This document shows positions 1 through 7,809 of a stretch of 64,000 bases of DNA, piece by piece. The number at the start of each line of letters is the position of its first letter. Positions within the stretch are counted from its first letter, which is position 1. The notes under the pieces were generated by a model. The model ran no database searches. It saw only the letters and a list, made by a program, of their open reading frames with translations, and had not been told where the DNA came from. Position numbers and translations under genes: made by a program. The stretch comes from Micromonospora chaiyaphumensis (lineage in GTDB: Bacteria > Actinomycetota > Actinomycetes > Mycobacteriales > Micromonosporaceae): contig NZ_FMCS01000009.1 in NCBI RefSeq assembly GCF_900091435.1, positions 186,001-250,000 on the forward strand, read 5' to 3'.

Positions 1-1
1 C

Positions 2-697
2 CGGCGGGGGCCCCGCCCCACCCTCACGCTGGCCGCGATCGCCCGCGCGGGCATCGCCATCGCCGACGCCGACGGCCTCGAAGGGCTGACCATGCAGCGG
101 GTCGCCGAGTCGCTGGACGTCACCAAGATGGCGCTCTACCGGTACGTGCCCGGCCGCGCCGAACTCGTGGCGCTGATGCTGGAGGACGCGATCGGTGAGC
201 CGCCCCCACCACCGGCCGGGGCCGACTGGCGCGCCCGGCTCGACGACTGGACCCGGCAGCTGTTCGACCGGTTCCGCCGGCACCCGTGGGCCCAGGCGGC
301 GACCGTCGGCGCCCGGCTGCCCGGCCCGAACGAGCTGGCCTGGGTGGAAGCGGTGGTCGCCGCCCTCACCGGCACCGGGCTGACCGGCGCCGAGCAGCTC
401 GACGTCGCGGTGCTCCTGGTCGGGCACGCTCGCAACCTGGCCCAGCACGCGACGCCGCAGGGCGCGCCCGCCGGGAGCCGGGAGGCCGCCTTCGGCGTCC
501 TGGTCCGTGGCCGGGAGGAGCGGTTCCCGGCGCTGGACGCCGCCCTGCGCGGCATCGACCCGGCGGCCGCCGACGCGGCCCTCGACTTCGGCCTGGCCCG
601 GATCCTCGACGGCATCGGCACGCTGATCGCCGCCCGCACCGCCGACCCTCGTTCGGGCGGGGCGGCCGACCGGGGCCCGGGCGGCCGGGGAGAATGA
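2..697 (+). CDS. TetR-family transcriptional regulator (5' end outside window)
   Basis: The frame is open from the first base of the window, so the true start lies upstream. The translated N-terminal part carries a TetR-type helix-turn-helix (GLTMQRVAESLDVTKMALYR), with the typical LTMQRVAE and ALYRYV signatures, followed by an alpha-helical ligand-binding domain rich in Ala, Arg and Leu. An internal ATG at 92 cuts through the HTH and is not a credible start. The TGA stop overlaps the ATG of the next gene by 4 bp, so it heads the operon that leads into the carotenoid genes and may control it. The effector is unknown. Confidence 0.85.
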   Translation, partial: RRGPRPTLTLAAIARAGIAIADADGLEGLTMQRVAESLDVTKMALYRYVPGRAELVALMLEDAIGEPPPPPAGADWRARLDDWTRQLFDRFRRHPWAQAATVGARLPGPNELAWVEAVVAALTGTGLTGAEQLDVAVLLVGHARNLAQHATPQGAPAGSREAAFGVLVRGREERFPALDAALRGIDPAAADAALDFGLARILDGIGTLIAARTADPRSGGAADRGPGGRGE

Positions 698-1191
698 GGG
701 GCATGCAGCCACACCCGAACGTGCAGGCGGTGCAGCGGGCGCTCGACGACGCGGGCGCGCGGGACGGCTCCGGCGGCCCGAGCCAGGTCCGCCTGCTGCC
801 CGAGGCCGTGCACACCGCCGCCGCGGCCGCCGCGGCCCTCGACGTCGAGGTCGGCGCCATCGCCAACTCGCTCGTCTTCGACGCCGACGACGCGCCCCTG
901 CTGGTGCTCACCTCCGGCGCGCACCGGGTGGACACCGCGGGGCTGGCCGCGTCCCTCGGGGTCACCCACCTGCGCCGGGCCACCCCCGAGTTCGTCAAGC
1001 GGCACACCGGGCAGGTGATCGGCGGCGTCGCCCCGGTCGGCCACCCGCAACCGCTGCGCACCCTCGTGGACACCGCGCTGGCGGCGTACGGCGAGGTGTG
1101 GGCGGCCGGCGGGGTGCCGCAGGCGGTCTTCCCCACCACCCACGCGGAGCTGCTGCGGCTCACCTCGGGCACCGCGCACGAGGTGGCGTGA
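694..1191 (+). CDS. YbaK/EbsC-family aminoacyl-tRNA deacylase-like protein
   Basis: This 165-residue protein has the YbaK/ProX fold pattern: an N-terminal helix, the core segment VEVGAIANSLVF, then LVLTSGAHRVD and the C-terminal region with GQVIGGVAPVGHP, close to the family's GxxPPxG-type loop. Family members hydrolyse mischarged aminoacyl-tRNA (for example Cys-tRNAPro or Ala-tRNAPro). The substrate cannot be told from sequence. The start chosen is ATG 694, which gives a 4-bp ATGA overlap with the TetR stop; ATG 703 is the alternative. Its own stop overlaps the next GTG by 4 bp, so it is co-transcribed with the carotenoid genes, although nothing links it to carotenoid chemistry. Confidence 0.85.
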   Translation: MRGMQPHPNVQAVQRALDDAGARDGSGGPSQVRLLPEAVHTAAAAAAALDVEVGAIANSLVFDADDAPLLVLTSGAHRVDTAGLAASLGVTHLRRATPEFVKRHTGQVIGGVAPVGHPQPLRTLVDTALAAYGEVWAAGGVPQAVFPTTHAELLRLTSGTAHEVA

Positions 1192-1919
1192 CTCCGGACC
1201 TCGTCACGCTGCACGTGTGGCGGATCCCCCGCACGGCCGTCCCCGGGGCGCTGGCCCGGATGGCGACCCACCCGGCGCGGCTGCGCCGGCTGCCCGGCGT
1301 CCGGTTCGCCAAGCTGCTCGGCACCGGGACCGGCACCGGCTTCGGCCCCGGTGACGCCGACCTGACCCGGTGGGCCGCCCTCGTGGTGTGGGACTCCCCC
1401 GCCGCGGCGGCCGCCTTCGACGCCTCCCCGGTCGGCCGCTCCTGGGCCCGGCTCGCCCGCGCCCGCGTGCGGGTGGAGCTGCGCCCGCTGACCAGCCGGG
1501 GCGAGTGGTCCGGCCACCGGCCGTTCGGCGAGCCGTCCGGCGGGCGGGTCGCCGGGCCGGTGCTGGCGCTGACCCGGGCCCGGCTGCGGGCCCGCCGGGC
1601 GGTCACCTTCTGGCGGGCGGTCCCGCCGGTCGCCGCCGCCCTGCACGCCGCGCCCGGGCTGCTCGCCCGGTTCGGCGTCGGCGAGGCGCCGCTGGGCTGG
1701 CAGGGCACGGTGAGCGTGTGGCGCGACGCCACGGACCTCGTTGCGTTCGCGTACCGTCACCCGGAGCACCGGGCCGCGATCACCCGCACCCCCACCGAGG
1801 GGTGGTACGCGGAGGAACTGTTCGCGCGGTTCGCGGTGGCCGACGTGGTCGGCGACCGGACGGTACTGGGATGGGTCGCCCCCGAGAGCGACCCGGCAAC
1901 GGCGAGAGGGAACGCATGA
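1188..1919 (+). CDS. CrtA-like (spheroidene monooxygenase family) carotenoid oxygenase
   Basis: The 243-residue product looks like the spheroidene monooxygenase (CrtA) family: an N-terminal LHVWRIPRTA strand, the FAKLLGTGTGTGF loop, WAALVVWDSPAAAAAF, a second half starting FWRAVPPV, and the highly characteristic GEAPLGWQGTVSVWRD followed by FAYRHPEH. CrtA enzymes of phototrophs oxidise C-2 of acyclic carotenoid ends next to a C-1 oxygen substituent. The start is GTG 1188, overlapping the previous TGA. Its place in an operon with CruF-like, glycosyltransferase and CrtD-like genes makes it a candidate for the C-2' oxidation of a sioxanthin- or myxol-type end group. The family is seen from motifs; the reaction is inferred. 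Confidence 0.75.
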   Translation: MTPDLVTLHVWRIPRTAVPGALARMATHPARLRRLPGVRFAKLLGTGTGTGFGPGDADLTRWAALVVWDSPAAAAAFDASPVGRSWARLARARVRVELRPLTSRGEWSGHRPFGEPSGGRVAGPVLALTRARLRARRAVTFWRAVPPVAAALHAAPGLLARFGVGEAPLGWQGTVSVWRDATDLVAFAYRHPEHRAAITRTPTEGWYAEELFARFAVADVVGDRTVLGWVAPESDPATARGNA

Positions 1920-2482
1920 GGTTGGTGCGGTGGACACCGGACGATCTGGTCCGGCGGCTGGACGACGTGGTGGCCGTCTACGGCGAGGCGATGGGCTACC
2001 GCGCCGACCTGCTGGAGGCCCGGCGCGGCTACATCGCCACCCACGTCCGCCGGCCCGGCTTCCGCGCCGTCGCCAGCCTGACCACCGAGGGACACCTGGC
2101 CGGCTTCGGGTACGGCTACCTCGGCGCCGCCGGCCAGTGGTGGCACGACCAGGTGCACCGGGCGCTGGACGGCGAGGCCCGGCAGCGCTGGCTGACCCAC
2201 TGCTTCGAGGTGGTCGAGCTGCACGTCCGCCCACCCGCGCAGGGGCACGGCCTCGGCGCCGGCCAGCTGCGCGCGCTGCTCACCATGGCCGAGGGCAGCA
2301 CCACCCTGCTCTCCACGCCGGAGGCCGACGAGCAGACGTCCCGGGCCTGGCGGCTCTACCGCCGGTTCGGCTTCGTCGACATCCTGCGCCACTTCCACTT
2401 CCCCGGCGACGAGCGGCCGTTCGGCGTGCTCGGCCGGGACCTGCCGCTGCCACCCCCCGGCCCCGGCCCGGGCCCGTCGTGA
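1916..2482 (+). CDS. GNAT-family N-acetyltransferase
   Basis: This 188-residue protein has the GNAT layout: VASLTTEGHLAGFGYGY as the central beta hairpin, VVELHVRPPAQGHGLGAGQLRALL as the acetyl-CoA loop (V-R-P-x-x-Q-G-x-G-x-G), and the C-terminal segment LSTPEADEQTSRAWRLYRRFGF, the usual A-x-x-L-Y-x-x-x-G-F motif. The tail is a Pro/Gly run. ATG 1916 overlaps the preceding stop (ATGA) and its own stop overlaps the next GTG, so it is embedded in the carotenoid operon. The substrate is unknown; the general GNAT call is firm. A role in carotenoid acylation has no sequence support, since GNATs usually act on amines. Confidence 0.85.
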   Translation: MRLVRWTPDDLVRRLDDVVAVYGEAMGYRADLLEARRGYIATHVRRPGFRAVASLTTEGHLAGFGYGYLGAAGQWWHDQVHRALDGEARQRWLTHCFEVVELHVRPPAQGHGLGAGQLRALLTMAEGSTTLLSTPEADEQTSRAWRLYRRFGFVDILRHFHFPGDERPFGVLGRDLPLPPPGPGPGPS

Positions 2483-3291
2483 TCCGGGGCCGGCTGCCCT
2501 GGGCGCTGCTGGCCGTCCTGGTCCTGGCCCAGATCTGCTACCCGCTCACCGGGGGCACGACGCGCGCCGGCCTCACCGTGGCCACCGTCGGGCTCGGCTG
2601 GCTGCTCTCCGTCGGGCACGCCCTGCTCACCCGGGGTACGCGCACCGCGCTCGCGCTGGTCGCCGTGGCCACCGGCGGCGGCTTCGCGATCGAGGCGCTC
2701 GGCGTGGCCACCGGCTTCCCGTTCGGCAGCTACGACTACTCCGGCGAGCTGGGCCCGAAGCTGGCCGGCGTACCGCTGGTCATCCCGCTGGCCTGGACCT
2801 GGATGGCCTGGCCGGCCTGGCTCACCGCGGTCCGGCTCACCCGCTCCCGCCCCGCCCGGATCGCCCTGGCCGCGGTCGGCCTGGCCGCCTGGGACCTCTT
2901 CCTCGACCCGCAGATGGTGGCCGAGGGCTACTGGCGCTGGCGGGACGCCACCCCGGCCCTGCCCGGCCTGCCCGGCATCCCGGTCAGCAACTACCTCGGC
3001 TGGCTGCTCTTCGCGGTGCTGCTGACGGCCGCGCTGCGCCCGCTCGCCGGGCCGGCCGTCGACCGCACCGGCGCCCGGGACGCGCCCATGTTCGGGCTCT
3101 ACCTGTGGACGTACGCCTCCAGCGTGCTGGCACACGCGGTCTTCCTCCGGCTGCCCGCCTCGGCGGCCTGGGGCGCGGCCGGGATGGCGGTGGCCGCCGT
3201 GCCGCTGGCGGTGACGCTGCTGCGCGCCCGCCGGCACCGGGCCGGTCCGGGCATGGCGGAACCGGCCCCCCGCGTCGACGCGCCGGCATGA
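2479..3291 (+). CDS. cruF: CruF-like carotenoid 1',2'-hydratase (DUF422 membrane protein)
   Basis: The 270-residue protein is an integral membrane protein with about seven hydrophobic segments and the signatures of the carotenoid biosynthesis protein / CruF family: GFPFGSYDYSGELGPKLAGVPL, VIPLAWTWMAWPAW and WDLFLDPQMVAEGYWRW (the D-P-x-M-V motif), plus GIPVSNYLGWL. CruF hydrates the 1',2' double bond of the linear psi end of gamma-carotene-type compounds, giving the tertiary 1'-OH that is later glycosylated. GTG 2479 overlaps the GNAT stop; its stop overlaps the glycosyltransferase ATG. The symbol rests on family resemblance and operon context. Confidence 0.85.
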   Translation: MIRGRLPWALLAVLVLAQICYPLTGGTTRAGLTVATVGLGWLLSVGHALLTRGTRTALALVAVATGGGFAIEALGVATGFPFGSYDYSGELGPKLAGVPLVIPLAWTWMAWPAWLTAVRLTRSRPARIALAAVGLAAWDLFLDPQMVAEGYWRWRDATPALPGLPGIPVSNYLGWLLFAVLLTAALRPLAGPAVDRTGARDAPMFGLYLWTYASSVLAHAVFLRLPASAAWGAAGMAVAAVPLAVTLLRARRHRAGPGMAEPAPRVDAPA

Positions 3292-4412
3292 TCCCCGCGC
3301 TCGTCCTGCTCGCGGCGGTAGCCGCGCTCACCGCGCACACGGTCGTCAACGCCACCGCCTGGCTGCGCCGCCCCGGCGCCGGCCCGGTCGAGGTCACCGA
3401 GGCCGTGGCGGTGCTGCTGCCGCTGCGCGACGAGGCCGACCGGGTCACCCCGTGCCTGCGCGCGCTGCTCGCCCAGCGCGGCGTGCCGGAGCTGCGGATC
3501 ATGGTGCTCGACGACGGCTCGACCGACGGCACCGCCGACGTGGTCCGCGCGGTGGCCGGCGACGACCCCCGGGTCACCCTGCTCACCGGGGTCACCCTGC
3601 CGCCGGGCTGGCTCGGCAAGCCGCACGCCTGCTGGCAGCTCGCCACCCGCACCGACCCGGCCCCCACCGCGCTGGCCTTCGTCGACGCCGACGTGGTCCT
3701 CACCCCGTACGCGGTCGCCGCGGCGGTGACCGAACTGCACGCGGCGGGCGCGACGTTGCTGTCGCCGTACCCCCGGATCCTGGTGCGGACGGCGGCCGAC
3801 CGGCTGGTGCAGCCGCTGCTGCAGTGGTTGTGGCTGACCTTCCTGCCGCTGCGCGCCATGGAACGCTCGCCGCGGCCGTCGCTCGCGGCGGCCGGCGGGC
3901 AGTTCCTGGTCGTGGACCGGGCGGGCTACCTGCGGGCCGGTGGGCACGCGGCGGTCGCCGACCGGGTGCTGGAGGACATCGAGCTGGCCCGGGCCGTGAA
4001 GCGGTCCGGCGGCCGGATCGCCCTGGCCGACGGCTCCCGGCTGGCCGCGTGCCGGATGTACGACAGCTGGCCGCAGCTGCGCGACGGCTACAGCAAGTCG
4101 CTCTGGGCCTCCTTCGGGCACCCGGCCGCCGCCGCGGCGGTGGTGACCCTGCTGCTCCTGCTCTACACCGCGCCCCCGCTGATCGCGGTCTGGCTCGCCC
4201 CGACGGCTCGCCCGGTGTCGTTGGTGGTGCTCGTCGCCTACCTGCTGGGGGTGGTCGGTCGCGCGGTCAGCGCCCGGGCCACCGGCGGGCGGGCGTGGCC
4301 CGACGCGCTGGCACACCCCGTGTCGGTCGTGGTCCTCGGTTGGCTGACCCTCCGGTCGTACCATCTGCGGAGGCGACGCCGGCTCACCTGGCGGGGTCGC
4401 CCGGTCGGCTAG
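3288..4412 (+). CDS. Family 2 glycosyltransferase, likely carotenoid glucosyltransferase (CruG-like)
   Basis: This 374-residue GT2 enzyme has an N-terminal membrane anchor (about residues 1-25), a GT-A core with VAVLLPLRDEAD and MVLDDGSTDGTAD, the metal-binding DADVVLT, an LEDIELARAVKRSGG acceptor region, and two or three C-terminal membrane helices. This is the architecture of CruG-type and other polyprenoid or carotenoid glycosyltransferases. It directly follows the CruF-like gene with an ATGA overlap, so it probably transfers a sugar to the hydroxylated psi end. In Salinispora sioxanthin the sugar is glucose on the 1'-oxygen. The sugar and position here are inferred. Confidence 0.82.
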   Translation: MIPALVLLAAVAALTAHTVVNATAWLRRPGAGPVEVTEAVAVLLPLRDEADRVTPCLRALLAQRGVPELRIMVLDDGSTDGTADVVRAVAGDDPRVTLLTGVTLPPGWLGKPHACWQLATRTDPAPTALAFVDADVVLTPYAVAAAVTELHAAGATLLSPYPRILVRTAADRLVQPLLQWLWLTFLPLRAMERSPRPSLAAAGGQFLVVDRAGYLRAGGHAAVADRVLEDIELARAVKRSGGRIALADGSRLAACRMYDSWPQLRDGYSKSLWASFGHPAAAAAVVTLLLLLYTAPPLIAVWLAPTARPVSLVVLVAYLLGVVGRAVSARATGGRAWPDALAHPVSVVVLGWLTLRSYHLRRRRRLTWRGRPVG

Positions 4413-4423
4413 GAGGGGGCGGC

Positions 4424-5911
4424 ATGGCGCGGATCGTGGTCATCGGCGCCGGCGTGGGCGGGCTGGCCGCCGCCGCCCGGCTGGCGGTCACCGGGCACGA
4501 GGTCACCGTCCTCGAACGCGCCGACACGGTCGGCGGCAAGCTGGGCCGGCACCGGCACGACACCGCCGAGGGGTCGTGGCACTTCGACACCGGGCCGAGC
4601 CTGGTCACCCTGCCGCAGGTGTTCCACGACCTGTTCGAGGCGACCGGCGCGAAGCTCGACGAATACCTGGACCTGGTGCCGCTGGACCCGATCGTCCGGC
4701 ACGTCTTCCCCGGCGGCGGCCCCGCCCTGAACTCCTGCGCCGACCCGGCCGAGTTCACCGCCCGCGTCGGCGCGGCGTTCGGCGACCGGGCCGCCGCCGA
4801 CTGGCAGCGGCTGTGGCGGCGGGCCGGCCGGGTGTGGGCGGCCTCGCACCGGGACGTGCTGCGCCGCACCGTCGACTCCCCGCGTGACCTGGCCGCGCTG
4901 GCGTGGCGGCTGGGCGACCTCGCCGCCATCGGCCCCGGCCGCAGCCTGCGCGGGCTGGGCCGCCGGCACCTGTCCGACCCGCGGCTGCGGATGCTGCTCG
5001 ACCGCTACGCCACCTACACGGGCGCCGACCCGCGCCGGGCGCCGGCCGCGCTGGTCGCCGTCCCCTACGCCGAACTGGCCTACGGCGGCTGGTACCTGCG
5101 CGGCGGGCTGGGCACCCTGGCCGACGCGCTGCTGTCGCGCTGCCTGGACCTCGGCGTGGTGGTGCGCACCGGCGCCACGGTGACCCGCATCGACGCGGCC
5201 GGCGGCCGGGTGCACGGCGTACGCGTCGCCGGGGCGGCGGCCCCGGTCCCCGCCGACGTGGTGGTGGCCAACGTCGACGCGCTGACCGTCTACCGGGACC
5301 TGCTGCCCACCCCGCGCCGGCTGGCCGCGCTCACCGACCGCAGCCTGGCCGGCTTCGTGCTGCTGCTGGGCGTCCGCGGCGACTCCGGGCTGGCCCACCA
5401 CACCGTCTTCTTCCCCCGCGACCACGACGCCGAGTTCGACGCGGTCTTCGGCGACCCGGGGCGGGGCGTCCGGGCCCGGCCCGCGCCCGACCCGACCGTC
5501 TTCGTCACGGTGGCCGACGACCCGGCGGTCCGCCCGGCCGGGCACGAGGCGTGGTTCGTGCTGGTCAACGCGGCCCGCCACGGCACCGCCGCGGGCGCGG
5601 TCGACTGGCGGCGGCCGGGCCTGGCCGAGGCGTACGCCGACCGGATCCTCGACGTGCTCGCGGAGCGGGGCGTGGACGTGCGCGACCGGCTGGTGTTCCG
5701 GGAGATCCGCACCCCGGCCGACCTGGACGCGGCGACGGGCGCGCCGGGCGGGGCCATCTACGGCACCGCGGGCGGGCTGCTCCGCCCGGCCAACCGGGGC
5801 CCGGCGGCCGGGCTCTGGCTGGTCGGCGGCTCCAGCCACCCCGGCGGCGGCCTCCCCATGGTGACGCTGTCGGCGGAGATCGTCGCCGACGCCATCGGCC
5901 CGGCCTGGTAG
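4424..5911 (+). CDS. Carotenoid desaturase, CrtD/CrtI family
   Basis: The 495-residue flavoprotein opens with the FAD dinucleotide-binding motif VVIGAGVGGLAAAARLA and continues VTVLERADTVGGKLG, DTGPSLVTLP, YATYTGADPRRAPA and GGWYLRGGLGTLADAL. It ends in the phytoene-desaturase C-terminal motif GGSSHPGGGLPMV. The YTGADP and GGWY segments fit CrtD (1-hydroxycarotenoid 3,4-desaturase) better than a plain phytoene desaturase, and the operon context agrees, but assignment within the family is inferred. It starts at ATG 4424 behind a strong GGAGGGGG at 4412-4419 and is the last gene of the operon. It converges on the phosphatidyltransferase gene. Confidence 0.85.
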   Translation: MARIVVIGAGVGGLAAAARLAVTGHEVTVLERADTVGGKLGRHRHDTAEGSWHFDTGPSLVTLPQVFHDLFEATGAKLDEYLDLVPLDPIVRHVFPGGGPALNSCADPAEFTARVGAAFGDRAAADWQRLWRRAGRVWAASHRDVLRRTVDSPRDLAALAWRLGDLAAIGPGRSLRGLGRRHLSDPRLRMLLDRYATYTGADPRRAPAALVAVPYAELAYGGWYLRGGLGTLADALLSRCLDLGVVVRTGATVTRIDAAGGRVHGVRVAGAAAPVPADVVVANVDALTVYRDLLPTPRRLAALTDRSLAGFVLLLGVRGDSGLAHHTVFFPRDHDAEFDAVFGDPGRGVRARPAPDPTVFVTVADDPAVRPAGHEAWFVLVNAARHGTAAGAVDWRRPGLAEAYADRILDVLAERGVDVRDRLVFREIRTPADLDAATGAPGGAIYGTAGGLLRPANRGPAAGLWLVGGSSHPGGGLPMVTLSAEIVADAIGPAW

Positions 5912-5929
5912 GGCACGGCCGGCCGGCGG

Positions 5930-6619
5930 TCAGTCGGCGTCGATCAAGGCACGGCGGACGGCGGAGAGCAGCTGGCCGAGGCCGAAACCGGCCAGCAGCA
6001 CCCAGACCGTGGTGGCCATGGTGATGGTGCCGGCGGTCAGGTCGGCGTCGATCAGCCCGGTGAGCCCGGCGACCACCAGCCCGACCAGGGCCACGCACAC
6101 CCGGGTGGGCCGCTCCCCCACGGTCACCGCCCCGATCTCCCGCATCCCGGCCGAGACCGCCCGGGCCCGCACGTACTCGTGCAGCCAGGACAGGCCCCCG
6201 GCCGCGGCGACCAGCGCGCCGGGGGCGCCGAGCAGCCAGAACGCGACCAGCCAGGCGGCCTCGCCGAGCCGGTCGGCCACCGAGTCGTAGACGTAGCCGA
6301 GCCGGGTGGTGCGGTTGGTGGCCACCGCCACCGCGCCGTCGACGCTGTCGGCCACCGCCGCCAGCAGCACGAACAACGCGCCCAGGAACGGCCCGTCGCC
6401 GGCCCGCCCCACCAGCAGGGGTACGCAGAGGCAGAGCAGCACGCCGACCACGGTCACCGGGGTCGGGCCGATGCGCAGCCGGCCCAGGATGTAGCCCACG
6501 TGGTAGGCGAAGCGCAGCCAGGCGCGGACCACCGGCGCGGCCACCCGGGGGTCGAAGCCGCCGTGCAGCCGCGCCCACGCGGTCGCGTACTGGTCCCAGT
6601 TCAGCTGTGTGCCCACCAC
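5930..6619 (-). CDS. CDP-alcohol phosphatidyltransferase family membrane protein
   Basis: This 229-residue protein with several membrane helices carries the CDP-alcohol phosphatidyltransferase signature at residues 91-116 (D91-x2-D94-G95 ... G108-x3-D112-x3-D116). The family normally has Ala-Arg after the DG pair; here the Arg is Val99 while all four metal-binding Asp residues remain. It is likely to make a phospholipid head-group bond or a related phosphodiester from a CDP-activated donor. The alcohol acceptor is unknown. It converges on the carotenoid operon, 18 bp from the desaturase stop. Confidence 0.82.
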   Translation of the reverse strand: MVGTQLNWDQYATAWARLHGGFDPRVAAPVVRAWLRFAYHVGYILGRLRIGPTPVTVVGVLLCLCVPLLVGRAGDGPFLGALFVLLAAVADSVDGAVAVATNRTTRLGYVYDSVADRLGEAAWLVAFWLLGAPGALVAAAGGLSWLHEYVRARAVSAGMREIGAVTVGERPTRVCVALVGLVVAGLTGLIDADLTAGTITMATTVWVLLAGFGLGQLLSAVRRALIDAD

Positions 6620-6663
6620 GGATCAACCGTAGAAGGACGGGGCGGGTGTCGTGGGCGGGGTGG

Positions 6664-7581
6664 TCACACCCGCGCGTCGGCGCGCAGGCGCTGCCAGACC
6701 TCGCGGGTGGCCGTGGACCGGTTGAGGGTGATGAAGTGGATCCCCGGCACCCCCTCGTCCAGCAGCTTCGCGCACATCTCGCTCGCCTGCTCGATGCCGA
6801 GGCGGCGGACCGCCTCCGGGTCGTCGGCCACGGCCGCGAACCGCTCCGCGAGGGCCGGCGGGAAGGGCGCGCCGGAGAGCTGCACGGACCGCTCGATGGT
6901 GCCGAGCTGGGTCACCGGCATCACCCCGGCCAGGATCGGGGTGTCGCAGCCGGCGGCGGCCACCCGGTCACGCAGCCGCAGGTAGTCGTCGGCGTCGAAG
7001 AACATCTGGGTGATCGCGAACTCGGCCCCCGCCCGGCACTTGCGGACGAAGTGCGCGGTGTCGCTGGCCACGTCGGGCGAGCGCGGGTGCTTGTAGGGGA
7101 ACGCGGCCACGCCGACGCTGAAGTCCCCGGCGTCCCGCACCAGCCGGACCAGTTCCTCGGCGTACCGCACGCCGTCCGGGTGCTTGATCCACTCGCCGCC
7201 CGGGTTGCCCGGCGGGTCGCCGCGGACGGCCAGCACGTTGCGCACGCCCACCGAGGCCAGCCGGCCGATGACGTGCCGCAGCTCGGCGACCGAGTGGTCG
7301 ACCGCGGTGAGGTGCGCCATCGGGAGCAGGGTCGTCTCGGTGGCGATCCGCTCGGTCACCGCGACCGTGGTGTCGCGGGTCGAGCCGCCCGCGCCGTAGG
7401 TGATCGAGACGAACGAGGGGCGCAGCGACTCCAGCTCACGGATGGCCTGCCAGAGCAGGCGCTCACCCTGCGGTGTCTTGGGCGGGAAGAACTCGAAGGA
7501 GAAGGTGGGCCGGGCGTCGCGGATCAGCTCCCCGATGGCCGGCTGGGGGTTGGGGAGGACCGAGGGAAGACCGAGCGCCAC
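6664..7581 (-). CDS. metF: Methylenetetrahydrofolate reductase (MetF-like)
   Basis: The 305-residue protein has the MetF TIM-barrel landmarks: FSFEFFPPKT near the N-terminus (with the catalytic Glu), FVSITYGAGGSTRD, HLTAVDHS, NVLAVRGDPPG, the IH.IT-type end GIHFITLN and FAITQMFFD. It reduces 5,10-methylene-THF to 5-methyl-THF for methionine synthesis. The frame stays open far upstream, but GTG 7581 gives the family's usual length and has a TACAGT -10 box six bases upstream, fitting a leaderless transcript. The M. tuberculosis counterpart by position is Rv2172c. Confidence 0.92.
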   Translation of the reverse strand: MALGLPSVLPNPQPAIGELIRDARPTFSFEFFPPKTPQGERLLWQAIRELESLRPSFVSITYGAGGSTRDTTVAVTERIATETTLLPMAHLTAVDHSVAELRHVIGRLASVGVRNVLAVRGDPPGNPGGEWIKHPDGVRYAEELVRLVRDAGDFSVGVAAFPYKHPRSPDVASDTAHFVRKCRAGAEFAITQMFFDADDYLRLRDRVAAAGCDTPILAGVMPVTQLGTIERSVQLSGAPFPPALAERFAAVADDPEAVRRLGIEQASEMCAKLLDEGVPGIHFITLNRSTATREVWQRLRADARV

Positions 7582-7587
7582 GGACCG

Positions 7588-7593
7588 ACTGTA
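7588..7593 (-). promoter_or_regulatory. -10 box of metF (leaderless)
   Basis: TACAGT on the minus strand lies 6 nt before GTG 7581. At that distance transcription would begin at or next to the start codon. The inference rests on spacing and resemblance to TANNNT only. Confidence 0.5.
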
Positions 7594-7809
7594 ACCGGCG
7601 GATCCGGGCCGACCCAGGATCTTCCCAGCCCGCGAGCACGAGCACGGCGGAGCGTCGTATCCCGGGGGTAGGAAGAGGGCAGCGCGGTGGTGCCGGCCGG
7701 TGGCCGGTCCCGGGGGGGGGGCCGCGCGGGGGTCGCCACGATCGGCGACGCGCCGGCGGAGCACCGCCGGGCGTCCGCGCCGCCGCCCGCCGTCGCCTCG
7801 GGAGGACCG

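Noticed and set aside
366..2234. Long minus-strand frame of 622 codons opposite the first operon
   Set aside because: Antisense shadow of TetR, YbaK, CrtA-like and GNAT genes, composed mainly of Arg, Gly and Pro.
7711..7720. Run of ten G
   Set aside because: Could be an indel error affecting the upstream end of the XRE frame, but HTH and synthase are downstream and unaffected; reported only as a check.
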